From assembly GCA_025506515.1 (NCBI GenBank), contig JACCIX010000502.1, positions 124,001-188,000 of the forward strand: a stretch of 64,000 nt of DNA, written 5' to 3'. The translations under genes were made by a program, and so were the position numbers. The notes beneath the pieces were generated by a model. That model did not search any database. It saw nothing but the letters and a program-made list of their open reading frames with translations, and was not told the DNA's origin. This DNA is from Flaveria trinervia (Eukaryota > Streptophyta > Magnoliopsida > Asterales > Asteraceae). This document shows, piece after piece, positions 1 to 10,062 of the stretch. Each line of letters begins with the position of its first letter. The stretch's first letter is position 1.

Positions 1-24
1 TAGCACGATGAGCAACTGCTGAAG

Positions 25-570
25 ATGGTTGACAAGGAATTTCCTCAGTCATCATCCATTCAAGCCATGAAAGGGCATGCTCAAAGGCTGTACACTCTCA
101 GGCACACTTTTCAGTATCAAAAGGAGAGAGTGAGAGTATGGCCAGACCCCAGGGTGAGTTCAAGAATCCATAAAAGAACTATTCCACACAGATACAATGG
201 CCAGGAACGAAAAACAATAGATTCTACCATCATGTTGGCCGTTGTAGTCTCACCTTGGGAAATCATTGATGAATTCAAGAAAGCTCACCAAGCAAAGAAG
301 ACCCCTCAAGCTTTACTAGAAAACAAGATGATAAAGAAGGGGTTGCTATATAAAAAGCTTGAAGACATCCAGAAAAATGAGCTCCAGTTACTCCTTGAAG
401 GCAACCATCCTGATGAATTTGTATATAGGGAGGTAACTACGGTGGAGCTGAAAAATCGCAGGACCATGAAGTACTTATCAGAGTACTATGGTCCAGAGTT
501 CTTCTTCGAAGGAGGAGTAGAAGAACTCTCTCAGGAGGAACAAGTTGTTCTCCTTGAGGCCTATGTTTGA
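25..570 (+). CDS. Unrecognised retroelement 3' accessory ORF (element A)
   Basis: An open frame of 181 codons ends 236 bases before a polypurine tract and an LTR start, so it lies where Sirevirus-like elements carry an envelope-position ORF. I do not recognise a domain. The product is charged and helical-looking, with a Lys-rich middle (around residues 85-120) and an acidic C-terminus after a YYGPEF motif near residue 153. An in-frame TAG sits eight codons upstream of the first ATG at the window edge, so the frame may be the tail of a longer broken protein whose start is outside the window. The 571-806 stretch after it holds no other gene that I can support. Retroelement origin is inferred from position only. 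Confidence 0.4.
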   Translation: MVDKEFPQSSSIQAMKGHAQRLYTLRHTFQYQKERVRVWPDPRVSSRIHKRTIPHRYNGQERKTIDSTIMLAVVVSPWEIIDEFKKAHQAKKTPQALLENKMIKKGLLYKKLEDIQKNELQLLLEGNHPDEFVYREVTTVELKNRRTMKYLSEYYGPEFFFEGGVEELSQEEQVVLLEAYV

Positions 571-806
571 GAGTCATACAGACTCATTATGGGGAAGTAA
601 ATCTCATGAATGGGATAACAACTCTGTGTCCAGTTCCCCAAAACAGAGTTCCCATTCATACCATGCCAAACAAATATCTGAGATTTCTTCCCAGGCCGGA
701 GCTTACATGGGTCATCTTCTCTACTGATCAAGAAGGAAAAAGACCAACACTTTGCCAACAATAAGTGGGACAATAAATAATTTAGAGGTTTTGGCTGCAT
801 TGGTTC

Positions 807-816
807 AGGGGGAGTT
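807..816 (+). other. Polypurine tract of element A
   Basis: AGGGGGAGTT directly precedes a TGTTGG LTR start. A purine run of this form primes plus-strand DNA synthesis in Ty1/copia elements, and its position fixes the LTR as a 3' LTR on the plus strand. Confidence 0.7.
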
Positions 817-894
817 TGTTGGACCAAAAGAACCAATGAGCCAAGATCAGAAAACCTCTAAGTCCCATATGGTATCACAACAACTACTGAAAGC

Positions 895-1400
895 CTCATC
901 AGTAGTTTGACAAGTGCTGAAGACTTTAACAGCTGAAGATCAAGTGCTGAAGACTTCAACAGCTGAAGAACTAAAGTGCTGAAGTACAACAGCTGAAGAA
1001 CACTAGTGCTGAAGCTGAAAGACCAAAGTACTGAAGTACAACAGCTGAAGAGTTTACAAGTGCTGAAGATCAACAACTGACGTACAAAGTCTGAAGACAA
1101 AGACTGAAGACATCAGCTGATGATATCTACTGAAGTCATCAGCTGATGAAACACCTGAAGGTCAAAGTCTGAAGATCAAGTACTGAAGCCTCAGTAGTTT
1201 GTCACAACTGCTGAAGAGTACTTCTTCAGTAGTTGTGATATCAGTAGTTTTATATTTCTAGTTTCAGTAGTTTTATGTTTCAGTAGTTTTGTAAAACGAC
1301 TGAAGAGCTTGTGGTTCAGTCGTTGTAGTTTTAGTAGTTTTATATTTTGTACTTAACACTCTGATATGTTCTCAGTAGTTGTGAACATTTCAGTAGTTTG
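895..1400 (+). repeat. Degenerate CTGAAG / CTTCAGTAG motif array in LTR A
   Basis: The U3 part of LTR A is built from irregular copies of GTGCTGAAGA, AACAGCTGAAGA and related units from about 895 to 1190. From about 1190 the same core appears mainly in the opposite orientation as TTCAGTAGTTTT. The spacing is irregular, so this is a degenerate short-motif array and not a clean minisatellite. Confidence 0.75.
1202..1238. repeat. 16-bp inverted repeat (hairpin) at the array switch point
   Basis: TCACAACTGCTGAAGA at 1202-1217 and its complement at 1223-1238 match at 15 of 16 positions around a five-base loop. It sits where the LTR A motif array changes orientation. Confidence 0.75.
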
Positions 1401-1768
1401 TTAAGAATTAGTTATTTTTGTATTAGATCTGCCAGTTGTCACTTTCCGTGATAACAGCAGTGATTGTTGCACTCTATATAAGGAGTGACAACCTATTGTA
1501 ACTGTGGGGATGAATGACGGGAATGATATGAATGATTTGATTAGAAATATTCTACATCTATAAACATTCCTTGAAATAGAAATATATATTCTCTCACTAT
1601 AACCGTATGTGCTCTTAATGCATACAAGTATCGATTACTTGCTACAATTTGTCTAATTCCTGTTTGTATTCCGCTGCTTTGAACTCTAATACATCAAACT
1701 TGTGATCGCTGATCCTGTCATTGATCAAAGCAAAAAATCAGGCAACAAAACTTAAACCGATATAATTT

Positions 1769-2658
1769 GTGTCAGCCGATTTGTTAAATATGAATTCTCT
1801 TCAAAACAACAAGGTAAATACTATGAACAAATCTCACTCTGATCTGAAATCAAGTTCAGATTCTAAGACTTCTGTTGTAGCGAAAAGATTTGTTCCTAAT
1901 GAATTCAAGAAGGAAGTTCATGTTAACAGAATTTGGCACAAAATCAAAATGTGAAAAATAAAAAATAACAGTTTAACTATTTGACAACAAAATATAAAAA
2001 TGAATCAAATATAGTGTCAATATCAAAAGTTAACAAACCGTTGTTTATAACTCCACAAAAGTATTGTGAAATATATGATATGAAAAATCATAATACTGTT
2101 GAGTGCTATTTCCACAAGTACTATCACATATGCGATATGAGAAATCATTTCATAGCAGATTGTTATTTTAACAAATATTGTACTTATTGTGATGAGAAGA
2201 CTCATAATACTGCAAATTGTTATTTTAGAAAGAGATCACATACTAGAGGATTTGCAAATTCAAAGATGAACAAAGGTTATGTTAATCCTTAATATATGAG
2301 AAATCAAACTCATGGATTTCAAAAATTAACTAATCAACCTTCTTTAGGTTTGAGATCTTTTCAAAAGAACAATTATATGAGATCAAAACAAAATATGCAA
2401 GAACAAGTCATACCAAGATCTGTAAGAATGACTAATAAAAAGGTTACTCATCAATACGTGTCAAAAATTGATCAATCAAATGGTATGAATGTTCTCAAAA
2501 ATAACTCAAACATTTTTCAAAACAATTTTCAAAACAAGATTGGTAAATTCATCAAGAATAAACTTGATTTGAATAATCTTTATTACAAACAATTTACCAT
2601 TGTTGATAAATTTGGGAAACCCAAGACCATCTCGGCTTGGGTGGATATCTCAACTTAA
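1769..2658 (+). pseudogene. Element B gag, C-terminal part
   Basis: Three broken frames (1769-1954, about 1984-2292, 2296-2658) give a Lys/Asn-rich nucleocapsid-like protein. The middle holds a cluster of CCHC zinc-knuckle units that would bind element RNA in the virus-like particle. The last residues are an Ala-Trp-Val motif followed closely by a TAA at 2656-2658, the same ending as in elements I and J. The N-terminal gag domain seen in J and I is missing, consistent with interruption by element A. Internal stops at 1952-1954 and 2290-2292 make it non-functional as read. Confidence 0.65.
2062..2232 (+). repeat. Triplicated 57-bp zinc-knuckle unit in gag B
   Basis: Three consecutive in-frame 19-residue units (2062-2118, 2119-2175, 2176-2232) share Asp/Glu-x-x-x-His-(N/F) and CYF(H/N/R)K features. 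Only the third has a complete C-x2-C-x4-H-x4-C knuckle. Unit 1 has Tyr at the second Cys and unit 2 has Tyr at the first Cys, each explicable by a single TGT-to-TAT change. Confidence 0.75.
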
Positions 2659-2674
2659 TTTTGTTGTTGTGCAG

Positions 2675-3192
2675 GTACGCCCAAGGAGACCACTTAATAC
2701 ATGGTATGTGGATAGTGGGTGTAGCCGGCATATGACAGGCAATCCTGCCTTGTTACAAGATTTTAAGTTAAAGGATGGAACACACGTCACCTTTGGTGGT
2801 GATGTAGGAGGAAAAATAACAAGAGAAGGAATAGTATCAAATGGGATAATAAGCTTTGACAAAGTCAACTTTTGTTCACAGTTGAACTTTAATCTTTTAA
2901 ATGTATCCCAAATATGTGATAAATCATACTATGTTCTATTTGATAATTCATTTTGTTATGTTTTGAAGCCAGGCTTTTAGATAAGCAAAGATTGGGTAAT
3001 TGTTACAGCTGAAAGGGATAGAGATGTATACAAGCTGGATATGTCTCAAGTTAATCCGTCAACTGAAACAACATGCCTAATTGCTAAAGCATCAAATGAT
3101 GAAAGCCAGCTTTGGCATAGACGTCTCGGACATTCAAATTTCAAGAATATGAACAAGCTTGTATGAGGAAATCATGTCATTGGACTTCTATC
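2675..3192 (+). pseudogene. Element B pol: protease and start of integrase
   Basis: After the gag stop and a TGTGCAG, the next frame encodes an aspartic protease with an Asp-Ser-Gly active-site triad and the CSRHMTGN context typical of copia. After a stop at 2978-2980 comes the GAG-pre-integrase region with LWHRRLGH, which supplies the two His of the integrase HHCC zinc site. Translation breaks again near 3165. The block ends where element C is inserted at 3193. The Cys half of the zinc site resumes at 11982. Confidence 0.75.
3188..3192. repeat. Target-site duplication of C, left copy (CTATC)
   Basis: CTATC directly precedes the TGTAAC start of element C and recurs directly after its TTACA end at 11977-11981. 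Removing C and one copy rejoins the integrase coding region of B. Confidence 0.95.
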
Positions 3193-5104
3193 TGTAACCC
3201 CCCGTTATTTTTTTCTAAAAGACAAAGAAATAAAGAATAAAAGAAAGAAAGGTAATTCAGTCCAAGTGGAGGGACTAAATGTGTAAAAAGGACAAAAAAA
3301 TCTTTGAAACGTTGGTGTAAAGATGGGCATGGCCGCCCACCATCATTTCACATCACCATTTCTTCGGTTTTAGAGAGAGAGAGCAGAGAAACTCTCGGCT
3401 AAAGAAAGAAGAAGAAGAGAAGTGAATTCAAGGTAAGAATTCAAGGTTTTCATATGTTTATGATGGGTTTTATCCCGGTTATGTGATTATGTGCTTATGT
3501 GTTTGTGTATGTGCTCGGGTGTGTGTGTTGGTGATGTTTTTAGGTGTTTGAACTCATTTGTAAGTGGCTTAGAAAGGAAGAACACCCAAGTTACACCAGG
3601 TGAGTTCTAGACCCCGGTCCTTAATTGTTTTAAACTATCTTTGGGGCTGAAAATGTATTAAAACATTTTTGCAAAGCTTATGTATGTTACCCGCATGTAT
3701 TATTCTTGTTAAATGTTAAATTCTTGAATGTTTATAGGTTGTTCATGCTTAGAATAGTCATGTTAAGCTTAGAACAGATGGGTTTGATGAATGGGTATGA
3801 AAACATGCTAAGAACAAGTTACACAGAAGGTTCATACGTCTGAAAGTGCCTTAGATAGATTTAAGTGTAGTCCATGCGCCCCAATAGTGCCCATGTGCCT
3901 AAGTGTCCATGCATCTAAAATACTCATGCGTCTAAAATACTCATGCGTCTAAGTGTTCATACACACAAATAGTACCCATGCACCTGAGTGATAAAATGAT
4001 TAAGTGTTGGTTGATGCGCCTGCATAGTGGTAAAACGCCCAAACAGGGCTCATGCGCCTAAATAGTTCCTATGCGCCTAACACTTCGAAAATTTTACAGA
4101 ATTTTCTAGGAGTCTGTGCTTTAGGGTTTTGACCAGAGTTGATTAGGGCTTAGTTATGATGATGTTCCATGCATGTTATGATTGCATATGATGTTCCTTA
4201 TTACTTATTATTATTATTACTATTATTACTTATAGTATGTGACTTTACGTGTCATGTTATTATCGTAACATAAAGTATCTAGTAATAATAAAGCAAAAGA
4301 GCAATAAACAAAAGAAGAGAAACATTAATGAAAATGTTAACAAGTCTTGCAAGCTCATAGGAAGGACACGACCATGTTGTCGTCGCTCAACTGTGTTGCG
4401 GGTTAGCTACCCTATTGTGCACACAGAGCCAATCAATTGAGATTGGCAAGACCCTTGTAGCGTACCCTGCGTAATTGGGTCGGCCTTATACACTGTACAT
4501 AGAACCCTTTCGGGGGATACAGTTGACCATTTCGAGGGATATAGATGGCCCATCACCCGTTTTCCATCGCGCACATAGTTGGGGTATTGCTCATTGGTCC
4601 CCATAGACCATGAAAGATAAATATAAAAGAATGCATTGTAAACAAGGCATACAGTAAAGAGAACGAACAATGATTGTTCATATAGTTGACGCGTGATGGG
4701 ATATACAGTACAGAGTTGTATTTTTACAGAAAAGAGTATTTTCACATGCAACATATAGAATGTATTTTATTACTTATAAAACTAGAGCTCACTCAGCAAC
4801 GTTGACTTTTATACATTTTTAGTTGGCAGGTAATTATTGTTGAGGATGGCACGAGGGTGAAGATACTCGGCAGGAAAAGACTGACATCCATTCGTACTTT
4901 ATGTTGCTATTGTTTTGTAATACAGTAAAACAATTCTTTTGTAATCAATTAAATAGTGTTGTATTGCTCAACCACAGTGGTTTAAATGCAATGAATGGTT
5001 TTTGATAAATTAATTCCGCTGCTTAAGATTGTATAATTATAATGTTTAATGTCTTAATTGCTGTGAATGACCGACTGTGAGGTTTCCGGGAACGGGGCCT
5101 TACA
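3193..5104 (+). repeat. 5' LTR of element C
   Basis: The LTR runs from TGTAACCCCC to GGGGCCTTACA and is 1912 bases. It matches 10063-11976 along its whole length. It should hold the element's promoter; AAATATAAAAG at about 4618-4628 is a TATA candidate near the 3' part. A degenerate motif array occupies 3870-4090. Small ORFs inside it are not supported as genes. Confidence 0.93.
3870..4090 (+). repeat. CATGCGCCTAAA-type array in the 5' LTR of C
   Basis: Irregularly spaced variants of CATGCGYCTAA (also CATGCATCTAA, CATGTGCCTAA) recur about every 15-25 bases. The corresponding array in the 3' LTR is at about 10725-10955 and differs by gain or loss of units. Confidence 0.8.
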
Positions 5105-5106
5105 AG

Positions 5107-5119
5107 TTTGTATCAGAGC
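5107..5119 (+). other. Primer-binding site of element C
   Basis: TGTATCAGAGCC lies just after the 5' LTR and differs by one base from TGGTATCAGAGCC, the usual complement of the 3' end of initiator tRNA-Met in plant LTR elements. The leader between it and gag at 5460 shows nothing else recognisable. Confidence 0.8.
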
Positions 5120-5459
5120 CAAAGTTTAAGAGAATTGGGTTAAAACAAACTTTTAAAATCTAAACTTAGACTGAAAATAGGACAAATGGAGGGATGCAAA
5201 CCCGAGTAGCTACGTGCCATCAGGTATGTCCTTTCCTAATGTTAACCGGTATTATGTGCACATGCTATTTGATTATGTGCTCTTAGTAGATTTAGATACT
5301 GATTAAGTCAGGATAGGAGGTGCTTGGAGTATGAAGAGTAAAGTAAGTGGCTAATCACAACTGGCCACTGTAATTAGGGACTTACTATACTTGACATAAA
5401 CTGAGTATTACCTTGAATGACCGTGTTAGTGTTTGAATCTTATAGTGTTCTTATAGAAG

Positions 5460-6710
5460 ATGGCTGGCGGTAGATCTTCAAAAGCCTCTCGTGGTGGAGC
5501 TCACGGTGCTGCTCCGCGACCCAAGAGAGGGAGACCCAGAGTAGAGAAGGTGGTTAATGAAGAACCAGAGACCCCTCATCCGGAGGGTGGCGACGAGAGT
5601 GCCAATCTGAGAGCCTCAGTAAAGGAGGTTGTGGTGGAAGAGGTTCACCAGGTCATGCAGACGATTCTACCGTCTGTGGTGACTGAAGTGATCAAGTCCA
5701 TAAGGGATGGGGAAAGAAAGGAGAGGAACAGGTCCTCGGGAAGACGAGAACAACCAGAGCCGGAAACGGTTCTCTGTGATGAGGAGAATGAGGAAGAAGA
5801 AGAGCCTACGCCTGAGGCGACTCGAGGCTGCAACTATGGGGCGTTTATGAGATGCAAGCCCCCTACTTTCGATGGGAATGGCACTGCTGCAGCTGCTCAC
5901 CGGTGGGTGAGAGAAATGGAGGCTGTCCTCGATATCAGTGAGTGTCGTGAAGATCAGAAGGTGAAATTTGCTACCCACTCTCTTGTGGACTCGGCTTTGT
6001 GCTGGTGGGACAACATTGTCCAAGCCGAGGGTAGCAAGGCCATTAGGAGGATGAGATGGTCTGAACTGAAAAAGTTAGTGATTGAGGAATTCTATCATCA
6101 CAGAGAGATAGATAAGGTGGAAAGGGAGTTCCTGCAGCTGGAGGCGGGAACAATGACACACCAGCAGTACACCACTAAATTTAATGAAATGGCGTGGCTG
6201 GTGCCCGATCAAGTGACACCACTGTCACGAAAGATTAAGAGATACATCCAAGGGCTGCCAGCGGATATCTGTAGGCATATGATCGTTACCTGGCCGAGCA
6301 CTTTTAGGTCGGCGGTTGATATGGCTGGTAGGTTATATGATGAGCGCGAGGTGGTGGTGGTGGCTGACGTGAAGAAAATGAGTGGGGATGGAAGGAACTG
6401 AAATGAGAAACGATTTGGACGTGGTGGAGACGCCCCAAATAATAAGGTGGCGAAGGTAGGTGACCGACGTGTGGTCACAGCTGGTGTAGGGAGGAAGAAA
6501 TGTGGTAAATATGGAAGGGAGCATGCTGGAGAGTGCAGGATGGGGATGAATGTATGCTTCAGGTGTGGTCAGTCTGGCCCGATTGCCAGAGACTATAAGA
6601 AGCCGAGGGTAGAGAGCTTGGAAGCAGGAAATAAGAAGACGGAAGAAGGAGGGCAGAGGGTAAGTGCTAGAGCATACACTATGACCCGGGAGGAAGCCAG
6701 AGCTGATCCC
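5460..6710 (+). pseudogene. Element C gag
   Basis: The frame begins with MAGGRSSKASR and a basic, Arg/Pro-rich N-terminus, then an acidic Glu-rich stretch around residues 105-118. A retrotransposon gag capsid domain follows (KPPTFDGNG near residue 134, then ALCWWDN and an LPADI motif). It would form the particle shell. A TGA at 6399-6401 interrupts the frame where D has Trp. The same frame then continues into two damaged zinc knuckles: CFRCGQSG has lost its His, and its last Cys is replaced by Tyr. The start is supported by the identical MAGGRSSKAS start in D. Confidence 0.85.
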
Positions 6711-7286
6711 GATGTTGTGTCAGGTATGTTTCTGGTAAACCAAACTTGTGCCTCTATATTGTTTGATTCTGGTGCTAGTAGAAGTTTTATTTCTACTACT
6801 TTCTGCACTAAGTTGCCTCTTATCAGTAGAAAGGTCAGTGCACCATTTGATGCAGAAACTGCTATTGGTAAGTCCACTAGAATTACTGATGTGATAGAGG
6901 ACTGTACCATAGAACTAGAAGGTCATAGGTTTGCTGCTAGGTTACATGTGATACCCCTAGGTGGATTTAATGTAGTACTAGGTGTGGACTGGTTAGCAAC
7001 CTATGAAGCAAACATCGTATGTCGCAAGAACATGATTTGATTAGTTGCGTCCGATGGGAGTTTGGTTACCATTTATGGAGATCGCGTCACGACAATTCCG
7101 AAAGTGATTTCGATGGCGGTGGCGGGAAAGTGCATGAGGCGTGGATGTAGTGCCTACTTAGCCTACGTAAAGGATGTGGATGCGCCAACACCGCAACTAT
7201 CTGATGTACCAGTTGTGTGTGACTTTCCGGACGTATCCTCGGAAGACTTACCCGGCGTGCCACCGGATCGCGAGATTGAGTTCTAA
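6711..7286 (+). pseudogene. Element C protease region
   Basis: The gag frame continues into a retropepsin-like domain with an intact FDSGASRSFI active site near 6765-6790 and the hydrophobic VVLGVDWLA motif near 6980, the usual C-terminal half of gypsy proteases. It would cleave the polyprotein. A TGA at 7038-7040 replaces an Arg codon found in D and a TAA at 7284-7286 replaces a Gln codon. The frame itself is unchanged from gag through to the reverse transcriptase. Confidence 0.85.
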
Positions 7287-8700
7287 ATTGACTTGATACC
7301 CGGTGCTCAGCCCATTGCCAAGGCACCGTATCGATTAGCCCCCACAGAAATGAAATAACTGATGGAACGGTTGCAAGAGCTGCTCGATAAGGGGTTCATT
7401 AGACCGAGTATCTCTCCATGGGGTGCTCCGGTATTATTTGTGAAAAAGAAAGACGGTAGTATGAGGATGTGTATTGACTACCGAGAGCTGAACAAGTTGA
7501 CAGTGAAAAACCGATACCCCCTACCAAGAATAGACGATCTATTTGATCAGCTCCAAGGTGCCAGTTGGTTTTCGAGGAAAGATCTTCGATCTGGTGACCA
7601 TCAGCTGAAAGTGAAGGAGCGGGACATTCCTAAAACAGCTTTTCGTACACGCTACGGTCACTATGAGTTCTTCGTTATGTCGTTTGGATTGACAAATGCG
7701 CCAGTTGCTTTTATGGACTTGATGAATCGAGTGTGTCGGTCAATGTTGGATAAATCAGTGATTGTGTTTATTGATGATCACCGGATTTATTCGAAGAGCG
7801 AGGAGGAGCATGCCGGTCACATTCGGGAGTTTTGGAGACGTTAAGAACAAAGAAGTTGTATGCAAAATTCTCCAAGTGCGTGTTTTGGTTACGCGAAGTT
7901 CAGCTCTAGGGTCATGTGGTGAATCCTGATGGGATTATGGTGGACCCGGCTAAGGTAGAGGCAGTGATGCAATGGAAGTCTCCAAATACGTTATCTGAGA
8001 TTCGTAGTTTCTTGGGTTTGGCGGGCTACTATAGGAGATTTATCCAAGACTTCTCTAAGATTGCTTCTCCACTGACTAAGTTGACCCGGAAGGATGTAAA
8101 GTATGTATGGGGTCAGGCTCAGGAGAAGGCATTTGAGGAATTGAAGGCGAGGTTGACTCAAGCTCCTGTCTTGTTGTTACCTGATGGAAGCGAAGATTTG
8201 GTGGTGTATTCAGACGCTTCTTACTCGGGGTTGGGGTGTGTATTAATGCAAAGAGGGAAGGTTATAGCCTATGCATCCCGACAGTTGAAGGTTCATGAGG
8301 TTAACTACCCTACTCATGACCTGGAGCTAGCAGCCGTGGTCTTTGCACTAAAAATTTGGAGGTACTATCTGTACGGGATGAAGTGCACCATTTTCACGGA
8401 CCACAAGAGCTCAAAGTACTTCTTTGAGTAGAAGGACCTGAACATGCGGCAGTGGCGATGGTTGGAGCTAATAAAGGATTATGATTGCAAGATCCATTAC
8501 CATCCGGGCAAAGCCAACGTGGTGGCTGATGCTTTTAGCCAAAAGGAGAGGCCCGAGCCAATTCGAGTGAAAGCATACCAACTAGTCATGACCTCTGATG
8601 AATGAAGCAAGTCAAGGAGTTTCAGGATGAGGCACTTAAAGAAGATCATTTAAACTCTGAAAGAATGAGAGGTCTGGTTAGGGAATTGAGTGAAAACACA
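7287..8700 (+). pseudogene. Element C reverse transcriptase and RNase H
   Basis: Reverse transcriptase motifs appear in order: GSMRMCIDYRELN, then FRTRYGHYEF, MSFGLTNAP and the catalytic VFIDD at about 7765-7785. A one-base deletion near 7829 shifts the frame, and the connection domain continues in another frame from about 7850 (HVVNPDGI, FLGLAGYYRRFI). RNase H follows with VVYSDAS and TIFTDHKS. Stops occur at 7353-7355, in the LREVQ segment just before 7916, and at 8429-8431 (TAG; the same stop is present in D). A further one-base deletion lies near 8600. This enzyme would copy the element RNA to DNA but cannot be translated here. Confidence 0.88.
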
Positions 8701-10022
8701 CTTGATGTTAAAACTTGATTTGGACGGGTGTGGATTCCTCGTTTCGGGGATCTATGTGTGAGGATTATGGATGAAGCTCACAAGACTCGATACTCCATTC
8801 ATCAGGGTGCCACAAAGATGTATCAAGATATAAAGAATGATTATTGGTGGTCGGGTATGAAGCGTGACGTGGTGGAGTATGTGACCAAGTGCCTTACTTG
8901 TTTGCAAGTGAAGGCGGAACATCAAAATCCATATGGCAAGATCCAACCTTTGGATATACCGGAATGGAAGTGGGAGCACATCACCATGGATTTCATTACG
9001 AAGCTGCCATGTACTCCGAAGCGGTATGATGCCATATGGGTGATTGTTGACCGTTTGACGAAGAGTGCTCACTTCCTACCGATCCGCGAGACATATTCAT
9101 CCGAGAGGTTGGCAGACTTGTTCATCAAGGAGATTGTAACTCGTCATGGTGTGTCGGTGTCCATTGTGTCTGATCGTGTCACCCGGTTTACATCTAAATT
9201 CTGGAAGAAATTCCACGATGCTATGAGGATGAGGTTACATATTAGCACAGCTTATCATCCCCAAACCGATGGTTAGTCAGAAAGAACCATCCAGACACTG
9301 GAAGACATGCTTCGGGCATGTGTGATTGATTTTAGGGGAAGTTGGGATGACCACTTACCGTTAGCTGAATTGTCGTACAACAATAGCTATCATGCCAGCG
9401 TTGGCATGCCACCATACGAGATGTTATACGGTAGGAGATGCAGAACACCCGTTTGTTGGGGTGACATTGGTCAGAAAGAGTTGGGAATTGTCGAGGTAAT
9501 CGAGGCTACAACAAAGAAGCTTGAAAAGATTAAAGCCTTCATGAAGGCAGCCAAAGATAGACAGAAGTCGTATGCCGATAAACGACGTAGACCAATTGAA
9601 TTCTAGGTGGATGACTGGGTTATGTTGAAGGTCTCACCTTGGAAGGGTATCATCAGATTCAGGAAGCGGGGCAAGTTGGTATATAGGCCCTTTCCAAATC
9701 ATTGCTCGAGTAGGAGAGGTGGCCTTTAGATTGGAGTTGCCAGATGAGTTAAGTGGAATTCACCCAACATTCCATGTATCTCATTTGAGAAAGTGCTTAA
9801 CCGATGAAGACATGATTATTCCATTGGAGGACACTGAATTTGATGAAAGGCTCAATTATATGGAGCAACCAGTGGCAATCATCGATTGTAAAGAGAAGAG
9901 GCTGAGAAATAAAGTGGTTCCTCTTGTGCGTGTACAGTGGAAGCAAAGGAAGGGATCCGAATCTACATGAGAGACCGAGGAGGAGATGAGGCAGCATTAT
10001 CCTCGTCTGTTTCCGGAATAAC
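8701..10022 (+). pseudogene. Element C integrase with chromodomain-like tail
   Basis: The block begins with the HHCC zinc site (His pair around DEAHKTRYSIH, Cys pair KCLTCLQ). The DDE core follows: MDFITK, then IVSDR, then the Glu in SERTIQ after a TAG at 9274-9276 that replaces Gln. A second Gln-to-TAG is at 9604-9606, and an 8-base deletion near 9680 breaks the GPF region. The tail HPTFHVSHLRKCL then YMEQPVAIID and VQWKQRKG is the chromodomain-like module that targets chromovirus insertion. A Trp-to-TGA stop near 9968 truncates it. Confidence 0.87.
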
Positions 10023-10047
10023 AGGTTTTAGGGACGAAACCTATATA

Positions 10048-10062
10048 AGGGGGGGGTGGACT
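10048..10062 (+). other. Polypurine tract of element C
   Basis: AAGGGGGGGGTGGACT lies directly before the TGTAACACCC start of the 3' LTR and would prime second-strand synthesis. Confidence 0.85.

Larger units (their letters stand above)
817..1740 (+). mobile_element. 3' LTR of element A (right end approximate)
   Basis: The block starts with TGTTGGACC immediately after a polypurine tract and contains a TATA-like CTATATAAG at 1474-1482, the expected U3 promoter. Roughly 900 bases is a reasonable LTR length. The right end is uncertain: CA dinucleotides at 1719-1720, 1731-1732 and 1739-1740 are all possible ends, because the matching 5' LTR is upstream of the window. No primer-binding site follows it, and sequence of copia element B begins immediately after. 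The simplest reading is that A inserted into the gag region of B, with the 5' parts of both lying off the window. Confidence 0.6.

Noticed and set aside
4249..4754. Small frames at 4249-4754 and 11280-11567
   Set aside because: Both fall at the same place in the two LTRs of C.
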